From: an uncultured OCS116 cluster bacterium
GTDB lineage: Bacteria > Pseudomonadota > Alphaproteobacteria > Rhizobiales > TMED25
Assembly: GCA_902613795.1 (NCBI GenBank)
Contig: CACMIP010000001.1
Location: forward strand, 1-42,086
DNA length: 42,086 nucleotides
Reading direction: 5' to 3'
Of the stretch, positions 15,982 to 24,230 are shown piece by piece. Below the pieces are notes generated by a model, which saw only the letters and a program-made list of their open reading frames with translations, was not told where the DNA came from and searched no databases. Position numbers and translations under genes: made by a program. Within the stretch, counting starts at the first letter, position 1. Each line of letters starts with the position of its first letter.

Positions 15982-16175
15982 AACAATTATATGCCGTAAA
16001 AGAATAATCATCATGTTACAGGATTTAATGGAGTATGCAAATGTTACTGCACATATAAGAGGCAATTAATAAGTTAAATGCAAAATAACTAAGCATAATC
16101 TCAGTTTGTTCGTCCTAAATCAAATATAAAATTATCAAAAATTACACTTACTGTGGATAAACTAGCTTGGTTATT

Positions 16176-16181
16176 TTGACA
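16176..16181 (+). promoter_or_regulatory. Possible -35 box upstream of the RidA-ABC operon
   Basis: A perfect TTGACA in the 277-base gap between the divergent genes, about 78 bases before the RidA start. No good -10 box stands at the right distance, so this is a weak call. The gap shows nothing else that I can support. Confidence 0.2.
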
Positions 16182-16258
16182 AATAATAGTAATCGTGCTT
16201 CAATTAGTTTAATACCAATTTTTTATTTAATATGTAATTATATTCTAGGAGTAGTTTT

Positions 16259-16711
16259 ATGTTAACACGGAAGTTTCTAAGTCCAGAAAATGTCTGGCAA
16301 AGGGTCCAAAAAACAGATCAATGTCCAGAAGGTGAACTTTTGTATGTTCCAATAACATTAAACATTGATGAATCTCGTACTTTTATTTACCTCGCAGGTC
16401 AGACGGCGCGACTACCTGATGGATCTGTTGAAAGTGATGATATGCGTGATCAATTAAGGCAGACCTGTGAGAATATTGGGATCTGCCTAAACTATGTTGG
16501 TGCAACATTTGATGATGTAGTAACTTCCAAAACATACGTACTAGATCTACAGGAATATTATGGAGTATCTGACGAAAGATTCAAATATTTCAAGAACAAT
16601 AGGCCCGCTAGTACGCTTTTGCAGATCTCAGGATTAGGTTTTCCTAAATGCAAGATCGAAATTACTGCAGAGGCTATAATCGAGACAAGTAGACTGACGA
16701 TCGATTATTGA
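16259..16711 (+). CDS. RidA-family enamine/imine deaminase
   Basis: 150 residues, cytosolic, one RidA (YjgF/YER057c/UK114) domain. RidA hydrolyses reactive 2-aminoacrylate-type enamines and imines released by PLP enzymes. The catalytic arginine (Arg105 of E. coli-type RidA) is present as Arg115 in NRPASTLLQISGL, and the partner glutamate is Glu134 in KIEITAEA. LAGQTA (about 45-50) matches the SGQ strand. The N-terminus is about 25 residues longer than the classic 128-residue form. A TAGGAG ribosome site precedes the ATG. First gene of the ABC-transporter operon, 61 bases before the binding protein, suggesting that it detoxifies an intermediate from the imported compound. Confidence 0.9.
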   Translation: MLTRKFLSPENVWQRVQKTDQCPEGELLYVPITLNIDESRTFIYLAGQTARLPDGSVESDDMRDQLRQTCENIGICLNYVGATFDDVVTSKTYVLDLQEYYGVSDERFKYFKNNRPASTLLQISGLGFPKCKIEITAEAIIETSRLTIDY

Positions 16712-16736
16712 TTTTTTTACTTTATTAAATTCTGAA

Positions 16737-16755
16737 ATTGGTCTCATTAACCAAT
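16737..16755 (+). repeat. Short inverted repeat before the binding-protein gene
   Basis: ATTGGT (16737-16742) and ACCAAT (16750-16755) are perfect complements with a seven-base loop, directly upstream of the ribosome site GAAAGG of the binding-protein gene. It could stabilise or modulate the mRNA; six base pairs are too few to be sure. Confidence 0.25.
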
Positions 16756-16772
16756 GAAAGGAAATTAATCTA

Positions 16773-17906
16773 ATGTATAAGATTACAAAAATATTAGCGG
16801 TTCCATCCTTATTGGTCTTCAGCGTGTTATTATTAGGTATCACAACTACACCAAGTCTTGCAAAAGCTCCTGGCGCATGGATTATTGAGGTAGATGAAGA
16901 AAGATGTGCCGACCCAAGGGTTGCTCAAGCCAATAGAGAGGGCGAGTTACTTGTTGTGGCAAGTATTTACGAGACTCCTGAAACCACAAAAGCTCATAGC
17001 GAAGGATTTAAAAAGTATTGGTGCCTAGATGATGATTTTGAAGTAAAGTTTGAGATCAGAAATACACCAGGTACTATTGCAAGACTTGAAGCTGAAGCAA
17101 GTGAGGGAGTTCCCATATCAGGTGATGTAACAACGATGCCTGCAATAACATGGTTTATGGATGCTGTAGATAGAGGGCTTATTATGGCTTATAATTCGCC
17201 AAATTATGCAGAAATGAAACTTCCAGAAAAAATTGGACTGAATAATGTACCATATTGGACATCTGATATGTACATGTTTGTGCCAATGTGGAACAGTAAT
17301 GCATTGCCAGACCTTGAGATTAACAGCTGGATGGATCTTCTTGACCCGCAATTAAAGGGTAAGATGAGTATACTTGATGGTTCACTGCAACAATCTGTTG
17401 CTCTTGTTTATGATTACATGAAGAAGAGTGGTAAACTTCCTGATGATTATTGGGAAAGACTTGCAGATCAGGATGTACTAATATCATCCACCTCATCCTT
17501 ATCTATCGATATGATGATGTCTGGTGAACGTCCAGTATCAATACTAGGCGTATCAGCTGATGCTTGTGTGCTTCATAGTCAAGGAGCAACATTCATAAAA
17601 ACAGCCGCACCTGTAGAGGGCGTAATGTTGCAAGAACAAGCTTCTGCTGCATTTGCAAGCGCCCCTCACCCTAATGCTGCCCAACTATGGTTAGATTTCT
17701 TGAGAAGTCATGAAGGCCAAACCATATTTGAGTATCATGAAGGTCGTGTGCCTGGTAGAGCTGGTGTTCCAAGTAGTTGTGCAGTTACACCGAACAATGA
17801 TGATTTGATGGACTCAGCCTTTGCTCCTGATTATGAGGCAATGGTAAAGGACGCAGATCTTGTTGCTAATGCACAGGCAGAGTTTGGAGCATTATTTGTA
17901 AATTAA
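16773..17906 (+). CDS. ABC transporter periplasmic binding protein, AfuA/FbpA class
   Basis: 377 residues with a signal peptide (hydrophobic about 8-28, likely cut after SLA-K-A near 31). The mature part follows the type II binding fold of the Fe3+/thiamine/phosphonate/polyamine group: GELLVVASIYE at the start, then NTPGTIARLEAEAS, PNYAEMKLPE, WMDLLDPQLKGKMSI, QSVALVYDYM and FLRSHEGQTIFEYHEGRVPGRAG near the end. FbpA-type ferric binders carry an adjacent Tyr-Tyr pair for iron; I see no YY in this protein, which argues for an organic or other anionic ligand. Four cysteines in the mature chain. The ATPase and permease follow after a strong hairpin. Confidence 0.88.
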   Translation: MYKITKILAVPSLLVFSVLLLGITTTPSLAKAPGAWIIEVDEERCADPRVAQANREGELLVVASIYETPETTKAHSEGFKKYWCLDDDFEVKFEIRNTPGTIARLEAEASEGVPISGDVTTMPAITWFMDAVDRGLIMAYNSPNYAEMKLPEKIGLNNVPYWTSDMYMFVPMWNSNALPDLEINSWMDLLDPQLKGKMSILDGSLQQSVALVYDYMKKSGKLPDDYWERLADQDVLISSTSSLSIDMMMSGERPVSILGVSADACVLHSQGATFIKTAAPVEGVMLQEQASAAFASAPHPNAAQLWLDFLRSHEGQTIFEYHEGRVPGRAGVPSSCAVTPNNDDLMDSAFAPDYEAMVKDADLVANAQAEFGALFVN

Positions 17907-17933
17907 TAATTCATATCAACTCTGAAATAAATT

Positions 17934-17977
17934 ATACATTGCTTTGCATTTTATCATGCGAAGCAGTGTATTTTTTT
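17934..17977 (+). terminator. Strong intra-operon hairpin with T-tract (attenuator)
   Basis: A 16-base-pair stem (17934-17949 with 17956-17971, two G-U pairs, loop TTTATC) is followed by a run of seven T. It lies 28 bases after the binding-protein stop and before the ATPase. As a partial terminator it would let the binding protein be made in excess over the membrane components, as is common in binding-protein operons; it also protects the upstream mRNA 3' end. Confidence 0.8.
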
Positions 17978-18011
17978 AACAAAGTATAACTTTAATGGGA
18001 TTTGCTAAGGT

Positions 18012-19097
18012 ATGAGCGCATTTTTAAAAGTGGAAAATCTATCAAAAAGATATGGCAACCATCAAGCAATAGATAATGTTAGCTTTGAGATCGAAGAAAA
18101 AAAGCTTTTTGTGCTATTAGGTCCAAGTGGTTGTGGAAAAACAACAACATTGAGATGTATAGGCGGATTAGAAAAACCTGATACTGGTATCATAAGCATT
18201 AAAAATGAAACTATATCTAATAATGAAGATCAAATTTTCGTAGCTGCTGAAAAGCGTGGAATGGGCATGGTGGCTCAGTCATATGCAATTTGGCCACATA
18301 TGAGTGTATTTGAGAATATTGCGTTCCCGCTTCGAATGTCAAAGTTTGATAAGAATTTGTTAGCTAATCGAGTAGAAGAAGCGCTCGATATGGTTCAGTT
18401 AAAAGGTCTCGGAACAAGAAATGCAACAGATTTATCAGGGGGCCAGCAACAACGTGTAGCGCTTGCACGTGCAATTGTGGGCCGACCCAAATTATTACTA
18501 TTCGATGAGCCACTTAGTAACCTCGACGCAAAACTTAGAGAGCAAATGCGATATTTACTGAAAGAAATACAGACAGAAATTGGTATTACGGCTGTGTATG
18601 TTACACATGATCAATCGGAAGCAATGGGTCTTGGTGATGAACTCATAGTAATGAACAACGGCAAAATAGAGCAAAGCGATCAAGCTAGGAGCTTGTATAA
18701 TAACCCTAAAACAAAGTTTGTTGGTGAATTTATAGGAACAGCAAACATGATAGAGGGTCACATAATTCAGAGAGAGTCCAATTCTTGTAAAATAACTTTA
18801 AAAAATAAAAATAGTGAACAAATAATAAAAGCCCGACTATCTCGCCATACAGACTCAGAACAAGGCGTACTCCTGTTCAGGCCAGAGTGGATATCCATTC
18901 AAAAAGGTATAAAAGACAAACAAGAAAATTCCATTGATGGCGTTGTCAGAACATATCAATACTTAGGAGATAGATCTGAGTTAATAATAGAAACAGAATT
19001 TGCAGATATAAAGGCCTCTGTAACAGATGATGAGGAATATATCGTTGGAGATAAGGTCGTAATAAAAATAAATGAAAATAAAGCAATAGTCTTTTGA
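18012..19097 (+). CDS. ABC transporter ATP-binding protein (FbpC/PotA type)
   Basis: 361 residues. Energises import by the permease that follows. Walker A GPSGCGKT (37-44), Q-loop QSYAIWPHMSVFENIAFPLRM (about 89-109), signature LSGGQQQR (141-148), Walker B LLLFDEP (161-167) and the switch His in VTHDQSEAM. The C-terminal 130 residues form a TOBE-type domain (GEFIGTANMIEG, then a RPEW element), as in importers for iron, polyamines, sugars or 2-aminoethylphosphonate. Conserved sites are intact. The permease starts 10 bases after the stop. The ribosome site is weak (TAAGG). Confidence 0.95.
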   Translation: MSAFLKVENLSKRYGNHQAIDNVSFEIEEKKLFVLLGPSGCGKTTTLRCIGGLEKPDTGIISIKNETISNNEDQIFVAAEKRGMGMVAQSYAIWPHMSVFENIAFPLRMSKFDKNLLANRVEEALDMVQLKGLGTRNATDLSGGQQQRVALARAIVGRPKLLLFDEPLSNLDAKLREQMRYLLKEIQTEIGITAVYVTHDQSEAMGLGDELIVMNNGKIEQSDQARSLYNNPKTKFVGEFIGTANMIEGHIIQRESNSCKITLKNKNSEQIIKARLSRHTDSEQGVLLFRPEWISIQKGIKDKQENSIDGVVRTYQYLGDRSELIIETEFADIKASVTDDEEYIVGDKVVIKINENKAIVF

Positions 19098-19107
19098 ATG
19101 TAAATAC

Positions 19108-20802
19108 ATGACATTGTCTAATCAAAACACCTACATAAATAATATTATTCGAAATATATCAATCGAGAAATCTCTTTTTTGGGTAACCGCAGCACTGATG
19201 TTAGTTGCTATCTTGTATCCAGCTTCCATGGCAATAAGGGCTGCATTTTTTGAGAATGATATATTTACACTCGCAGGATTTGAGAGGATTCTTCAACTAG
19301 ACACAATAGTATCTGACATTTGGAACACACTCATATTTTCAGCAGGTTCAATGTTTGGGGCAACTGTAATAGGTGTTTCCTTGGCATGGGTAAATGCAAG
19401 AACAGATGTACCAGGTGTTAGAGCAATCGAGGTTTTCTGTGTTATTCCGTTTTTTTTGTCCGCTTTTGTCGGAGCCATTGCTTGGCGACTACTTTTTGTA
19501 CCTAATGCAGGTATGATTTCTATGTTTCTTACCAAATACGGTTTTCCAGAATTTTTACTCCCCGATATTTACTCACTAGGGTCAATGGTTTTTATCCAGT
19601 CGGTTTTCTATTCTCCATTTATGTATCTCTACGCAGTGGCGTCATTCAGACAGATGGATCCGACACTTGAAGAGATAGCAAGGATACATGGCGCCGGTAA
19701 CTGGAATACTCTTCGAAAAATTACTCTTTCCGTAAATGGGCCAGCATTATTATCCGGAATGATCCTTGTATTTGTTATGTCCGTTGGAACACTTGAAGTG
19801 CCAATGGCGCTTGGCTCTGCTGGAGGTAACTACGTTTTATCAACAAGAATTTGGGCACTCATGAATAATATGCCCCAGGATGTAACTGCTGCATCAGCGC
19901 TTGGTATGATAGCAATTCTTATTGCAGCGATTGGCATCATTATACAAAGAAGATTGCTAGGTAATAGAAAATTTACAACAGTTACAGGAAAGGGTTACAA
20001 ATCGAAGAAAATATCGCTTGGGCGTTGGAAGTGGGTCGTTTTTACGCTTGCTATAACGTATATCATATTTGCCGTCATTATGCCGATTGTAACATTGATA
20101 CTCGTAGCACTACAAAAGTTCTGGACAGGCTCATTTAGTATGCAATTCTTTACTTGGGCTAACTTTACAACCGTTCTCTTTGAATATGATGTTACCGCTA
20201 GAGCAATAAAAAATAGTTTATTCGCTTGCTCTGTTGCTGCCACAATTTCTGTAATTTTTGCATTAATTCTATCCCAAATTCGATCACGTAATGCCGAAGC
20301 ATTTATGGGGATGTTAGTTTTATTGCCAATTGTAATACCAGGTGCTGTTTTCGGGATGATGGTGCTGTTTGCATTTGTAAAAACACCTATTTATAATACA
20401 ATTTTCATTATAATCTTTGCATATGTTATCGCCTATTTTTATCTAGCGTATAGGACAATATATTCTGTCCGTCTATCTATTCATCCTGAGCTTGAGCAAT
20501 CAGCACGAATACATGGAGCAAGTTGGTTTCAGTCAACTCGGAGGATACTGACTCCACTATTAAAGCCAGGGATTGTATCTGCATGGCTCATGTCGTTTAT
20601 ACTATTTATCAGGGAGTTTTCTTCTGTGATGTTCTTATACCGACATGGGACAGAAGTAATGCCAGTTGTTTTTTTCATGTTAATGGAGAGGCATTCAGCA
20701 AGATTAGCAGCATTCATGGTAATCCAGACAGCAATATTGTTGTTAATCATGATTATCTATCAACGCTTCACTAGCAAAAATGCTACCGGAGCAGCTTTTT
20801 AA
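19108..20802 (+). CDS. ABC transporter permease, two fused permease domains (FbpB type)
   Basis: 564 residues with about twelve membrane spans: two BPD_transp_1 domains in one chain, so a single molecule can form the whole channel. Each half has its EAA coupling loop: LEEIARIHGAGNWNTLRKI (about 190-208) and LEQSARIHGASWFQSTRRI (about 463-481). Single-chain double permeases are typical of the Fe3+/2-aminoethylphosphonate-like class, agreeing with the binding protein and ATPase. The gene is seven bases upstream of the frame that leads into the triple-RidA gene. Confidence 0.95.
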   Translation: MTLSNQNTYINNIIRNISIEKSLFWVTAALMLVAILYPASMAIRAAFFENDIFTLAGFERILQLDTIVSDIWNTLIFSAGSMFGATVIGVSLAWVNARTDVPGVRAIEVFCVIPFFLSAFVGAIAWRLLFVPNAGMISMFLTKYGFPEFLLPDIYSLGSMVFIQSVFYSPFMYLYAVASFRQMDPTLEEIARIHGAGNWNTLRKITLSVNGPALLSGMILVFVMSVGTLEVPMALGSAGGNYVLSTRIWALMNNMPQDVTAASALGMIAILIAAIGIIIQRRLLGNRKFTTVTGKGYKSKKISLGRWKWVVFTLAITYIIFAVIMPIVTLILVALQKFWTGSFSMQFFTWANFTTVLFEYDVTARAIKNSLFACSVAATISVIFALILSQIRSRNAEAFMGMLVLLPIVIPGAVFGMMVLFAFVKTPIYNTIFIIIFAYVIAYFYLAYRTIYSVRLSIHPELEQSARIHGASWFQSTRRILTPLLKPGIVSAWLMSFILFIREFSSVMFLYRHGTEVMPVVFFMLMERHSARLAAFMVIQTAILLLIMIIYQRFTSKNATGAAF

Positions 20803-20814
20803 ACAATAAGTGAA

Positions 20815-20820
20815 AGGGGA
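20815..20820 (+). promoter_or_regulatory. Ribosome binding site fixing the triple-RidA start
   Basis: AGGGGA seven bases before the ATG at 20828. It lies inside the longer frame that could open with GTG at 20810, so it favours ATG 20828. Confidence 0.7.
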
Positions 20821-20827
20821 ATTGGTT

Positions 20828-22111
20828 ATGACAACGAAACTCAAATACCTGAAAGAAGATAATAATATTTATCCTGTAGCAGTAAAAGCAGGCGATCTAA
20901 TTTTTATTAGTGGACAAATGGCTTATGAAAGCGGAGTTGGGGTTCCAGATAATTTAAAATTGCACGAGGGTATGCCCTATCATGGATCGCTTATTGAGAA
21001 ACAACTAAAATTTATTTACAATAAGCTTGATACTTCCCTGGATGAGGTTGACACTTCCCTAAAACACATTTTGAAAATTAACTCCTTTCATATGCATGGC
21101 GAAGACGTTGATATGGCATTGAGAGAAAGAAGAAATTGGTTTAGCAAAGATAATCCCCCTCCTAGCACTTTAGTTTTTACTCCAGAATTACCTGTTCAAG
21201 AGGCAAGGGTATCATTAGATATGATAAATATTTCAAAATCAGCTAAAATGCCAATTGAGTCGGTAAAGCTGACTAAATCACCTGATATTGCTCAGGTAAA
21301 ATCGATTGGTTGGGCAGTCTTTTCCCAAGTTTTAAAGGGTGCTGGATTTATTTTTACCCGTGGAACAACAGCACATAACCAAGATGGCCCACTCAAGGAG
21401 ACACTTCCAAATTATCCATTTCCTTATGATAATAATATTGTCAAATATCAGCTTCGTTATGAGATTGAGAGAATGAAAGATCTACTAGAAGATGCTGGCG
21501 CGTCTTTGGAGCATGTTGTGAGAGCAGAGTTACATATGACCAATATGGAAGATATTGCAATAGTTGATGAATTATGGGCGGAATACTTCCCCGTTGACCC
21601 CCCAGCGCGTGTTATAATCCCTGTGCCTTTAGTAGTGCTTCCAATGCGAATAGAGTCAGAGTTTATTGCTGTTGACCCAAGCGGACCATACAAAAAAGAG
21701 ATTATAAATTGTAAGGGTGTACCAGAACCAATAAGTCCTGAGTCTACCGCTGTAAAAGCTGGGCCATTCGTATTCCTATCTGGGCAGCTTGCTACAGACT
21801 TTAAGCATGGTCTAGCACCGGAAGCTACCGTGAACCCAAGTTTTCCATATCACAGTAATCAAGCACGCCTTGAAGCAGAATATATAATAAGCAAGGTATC
21901 TAGAATTTGTGAGATTGCCGGCACATCAATTGAAAATTTAGTTAGAAGACGCGTTCATTTTGTTGACATGGTAGACATCCCGTTAACAGAAGATCTGTGG
22001 GTGAATAGATTAGGAGATAAAATGCCTGCAAGCACACTCTTTAAAACTTCCGGGCCACTACCAATCCCTGCCTGTAAAATCCAGTATGATCTTACTGCAT
22101 TTATTAAATAA
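20828..22111 (+). CDS. Protein of three tandem RidA-like domains
   Basis: 427 residues, cytosolic. Three consecutive RidA folds: about 12-136 (VKAGDLIFISGQMAY to EARVSLDMI), 155-283 (VLKGAGFIFTRGTT to MRIESEFIAV) and 300-426 (VKAGPFVFLSGQLAT to CKIQYDLTAF). RidA is normally one 130-residue domain working as a trimer; a triple repeat could form the trimer from one chain. In each domain the RPAS position carrying the catalytic arginine is altered: PPPST (110-114), PPARV (258-262) and MPAST (399-403). Imine hydrolysis by the known mechanism is therefore unlikely. Last gene of the ABC operon, before a clear terminator. It might bind the imported ligand or a metabolite, or be a deaminase with another mechanism. 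Confidence 0.85.
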   Translation: MTTKLKYLKEDNNIYPVAVKAGDLIFISGQMAYESGVGVPDNLKLHEGMPYHGSLIEKQLKFIYNKLDTSLDEVDTSLKHILKINSFHMHGEDVDMALRERRNWFSKDNPPPSTLVFTPELPVQEARVSLDMINISKSAKMPIESVKLTKSPDIAQVKSIGWAVFSQVLKGAGFIFTRGTTAHNQDGPLKETLPNYPFPYDNNIVKYQLRYEIERMKDLLEDAGASLEHVVRAELHMTNMEDIAIVDELWAEYFPVDPPARVIIPVPLVVLPMRIESEFIAVDPSGPYKKEIINCKGVPEPISPESTAVKAGPFVFLSGQLATDFKHGLAPEATVNPSFPYHSNQARLEAEYIISKVSRICEIAGTSIENLVRRRVHFVDMVDIPLTEDLWVNRLGDKMPASTLFKTSGPLPIPACKIQYDLTAFIK

Positions 22112-22224
22112 TTTTTCCTCTTGATATCATCTACTATGATATTGTATTCCGGTAAAATGAGTGATAAAAGATAATCGAGTTTTTAAATAGAAAATTGGTA
22201 TTTATTATTTAAACTACTCCGAAG

Positions 22225-22250
22225 AAACCAGCCTTTAGGCTGGTTTTTTT
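22225..22250 (+). terminator. Rho-independent terminator of the RidA-ABC operon
   Basis: Stem AAACCAGCC / GGCTGGTTT with a TTTA loop, followed by T residues: a textbook intrinsic terminator 113 bases after the triple-RidA stop. It separates the operon from the DMT transporter gene. Confidence 0.92.
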
Positions 22251-22308
22251 GTTTACTGAGTGTATTTTTATTGCTCTAATCAGTATATATTTATAAAAAT
22301 GGTTTAAC

Positions 22309-23229
22309 ATGTTAGGCAGTCTTCTAGCGCTTCTATCTGCAATGTCATTTGCGTTTAATGACGTAGCTGTACGACGCGGGATATTATATAATTCTGTTTA
22401 TAAGTCAATTGCAGTGACAGTTCCAATTGGGGTACCATTGTTCATAGCCGCAATGATTGTATTTGATTGCCACGAAGCGTTAAATAGCCTTACAATTCGA
22501 TCTATTTCTTTCTTTGGTATAGCAGGCATCATTCATTTTATCTTTGGGAGATACTGTAACTACAAGTCTATTGAGTACCTAGGGACAACTCTTGCAGGTC
22601 CCGTAATGCAAATTTCACTATTGATTTCAGTATTTTTTGCATTCTTTATCTTGAATGAAATATTTACCTATCTGCATTTCCTTGGAATTATATTAATCCT
22701 CCTTGGTCCTATGATTATACTAGCTGGTAGCAGTAATAATGTAACAAAATCAGGTATTAAAATTGACTATACTCGTGGCTTTATGTGGGGAATTCTATGT
22801 TCATTTTCTTATGGCACAAGTCCTCTTTTAATAAAGCTAGGATCAAATGGTGGTGGAATAAAAGATAATATTGTAGGCGGATTTGTCTCTTATTTCTCAG
22901 CATCAATGTTATTATTTATAATATTTCTAATTGTTAAAATACCCCTTAAAAAAATATATAAATTGGAGCCATCAGGAAGAAAATGGTTTCTCATAACAGG
23001 GTTTATGGCTTTCATATCTCAACTGCTAAGATACATGGCGCTCGCGTTGCTTGCTATGTCCATTGTGGAGCCAATTCAGAGATCGTCTGCTGCTTTTCGA
23101 GTATTATTTGGATATTTAATAAACAAAGAGCATGAGATCATAAATTCAAGAGTTTTAGCCGGTATCTTAATATCATTGATGGGTGTATACGTTCTCATAT
23201 CCCAATTGGGTAGTTTTGTTATGCCTTAG
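22309..23229 (+). CDS. EamA-domain (DMT superfamily) transporter
   Basis: 306 residues with about ten membrane spans in two EamA repeats. Repeat 1 starts SLLALLSAMSFAFNDVAVRRG; repeat 2 starts RGFMWGILCSFSYGTSPLLIK. Features such as LGTTLAGPVMQ at the end of span 4 and VEPIQRSSAAFRVLFGYLIN in repeat 2 fit drug/metabolite transporters, which usually export amino acids or metabolites. A terminator stands before it, so it is transcribed apart from the ABC operon; no good ribosome site is visible. Its stop overlaps that of the converging lyase-like gene by four bases. Confidence 0.88.
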   Translation: MLGSLLALLSAMSFAFNDVAVRRGILYNSVYKSIAVTVPIGVPLFIAAMIVFDCHEALNSLTIRSISFFGIAGIIHFIFGRYCNYKSIEYLGTTLAGPVMQISLLISVFFAFFILNEIFTYLHFLGIILILLGPMIILAGSSNNVTKSGIKIDYTRGFMWGILCSFSYGTSPLLIKLGSNGGGIKDNIVGGFVSYFSASMLLFIIFLIVKIPLKKIYKLEPSGRKWFLITGFMAFISQLLRYMALALLAMSIVEPIQRSSAAFRVLFGYLINKEHEIINSRVLAGILISLMGVYVLISQLGSFVMP

Positions 23230-24116
23230 TCGACCGGCATTAATTTAGGATTAATATTGAAATCTACTTCTGTAATTGAATTACCTCGTCTAATTTCATC
23301 ATAATATACAATTTGTGTTGGTAGTTTAGCTTCTTGACCTATAGTTTCTTTCCAATTTTTATAGCGACTCACAAAGCTTCTATATATTCCATACTTAAAA
23401 TACGTAGACTCAGGTGCAAAATTAATTGGCGAGTTTGCTATTTCATGTTTTTTATTACCATTTACCCACACTTGCATAAGTTCATCTTCATAGTTCAAGC
23501 AAAATGATATGTCATTCCACTTCTCAACCATATCATTTATATCCAATAAGTAATAATTAATCCCTTCATCTATCACATTTGTTGGAGATCCAGTTAGGGA
23601 ATGCCATTTGAAATAGAATTTTCCTCTCTTGGCTGACATCTGAATAAGCGGTGGTAATGATACATACCCGCCAGCTTTTCCAGATGGCCCACCCTTTTGA
23701 TGGATTTGACCCAAGTCTGTATTTGTTGGATGGACATCAATAAAATCTTTATCCAGTTTTATACTATAAGCAAAGCATTGATTACCACTTGGGTCTTGTC
23801 TGGGCCTGGATGAAAATTCGACTCGCTCTCGATCATTCTTGCAATCATTCCAAGTATCATCACCAAAACAATCACCGTCTCGTAATTCAAATCTTTGATA
23901 GAATTTTCCTCTCCTAGCAGCCATTTCATCTTCTATATATACATAATTATAGCTATTTTGACTCATATAGTTGGTATGAGTTTTGAAACCAGAATACTCA
24001 GGCACACTTAATGCCAGTTTGCCTTTATCGTCTGTATATATTTTTGATTTAGCATCATTTGGTAAAATGAGTACGATAAGTAAGCACAATAGTACTGATG
24101 TGCGTATGAAGGTCAT
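23226..24116 (-). CDS. Secreted polysaccharide-lyase-like protein (heparin lyase I-type fold)
   Basis: 296 residues with a signal peptide (hydrophobic about 7-19, cut near residue 24). The body has the pattern of the polysaccharide lyase family PF14099: ERVEFSSRP (about 96-104), QIHQKGG (about 137-143), MQVWVNGNKKHE for a beta-sandwich strand, FKYGIYRSF (about 244-252), and a final IVYYDEIRRG, a strand common in this jelly-roll fold. Relatives cleave uronic-acid polysaccharides by beta-elimination; catalytic residues cannot be confirmed by eye. Paired cysteines in CFGDDTWNDC suggest a disulfide. Alone on its strand, converging on the DMT transporter gene. Confidence 0.75.
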   Translation of the reverse strand: MTFIRTSVLLCLLIVLILPNDAKSKIYTDDKGKLALSVPEYSGFKTHTNYMSQNSYNYVYIEDEMAARRGKFYQRFELRDGDCFGDDTWNDCKNDRERVEFSSRPRQDPSGNQCFAYSIKLDKDFIDVHPTNTDLGQIHQKGGPSGKAGGYVSLPPLIQMSAKRGKFYFKWHSLTGSPTNVIDEGINYYLLDINDMVEKWNDISFCLNYEDELMQVWVNGNKKHEIANSPINFAPESTYFKYGIYRSFVSRYKNWKETIGQEAKLPTQIVYYDEIRRGNSITEVDFNINPKLMPVD

Positions 24117-24230
24117 TCCTAATAATTACAGGTACCAAGAATATTAGTCAATATTCAATAAATTTTCTCTTCACCAATTAGTTTAATTATGCAATGATAT
24201 TAATATTGCAATTGCATATTAGGGATTAAG

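Noticed and set aside
22124-22142. ATATCAT/ATGATAT hairpin just after the triple-RidA gene
   Set aside because: Only AT-rich pairs and no T-tract; the strong terminator at 22225-22250 explains transcription end better.
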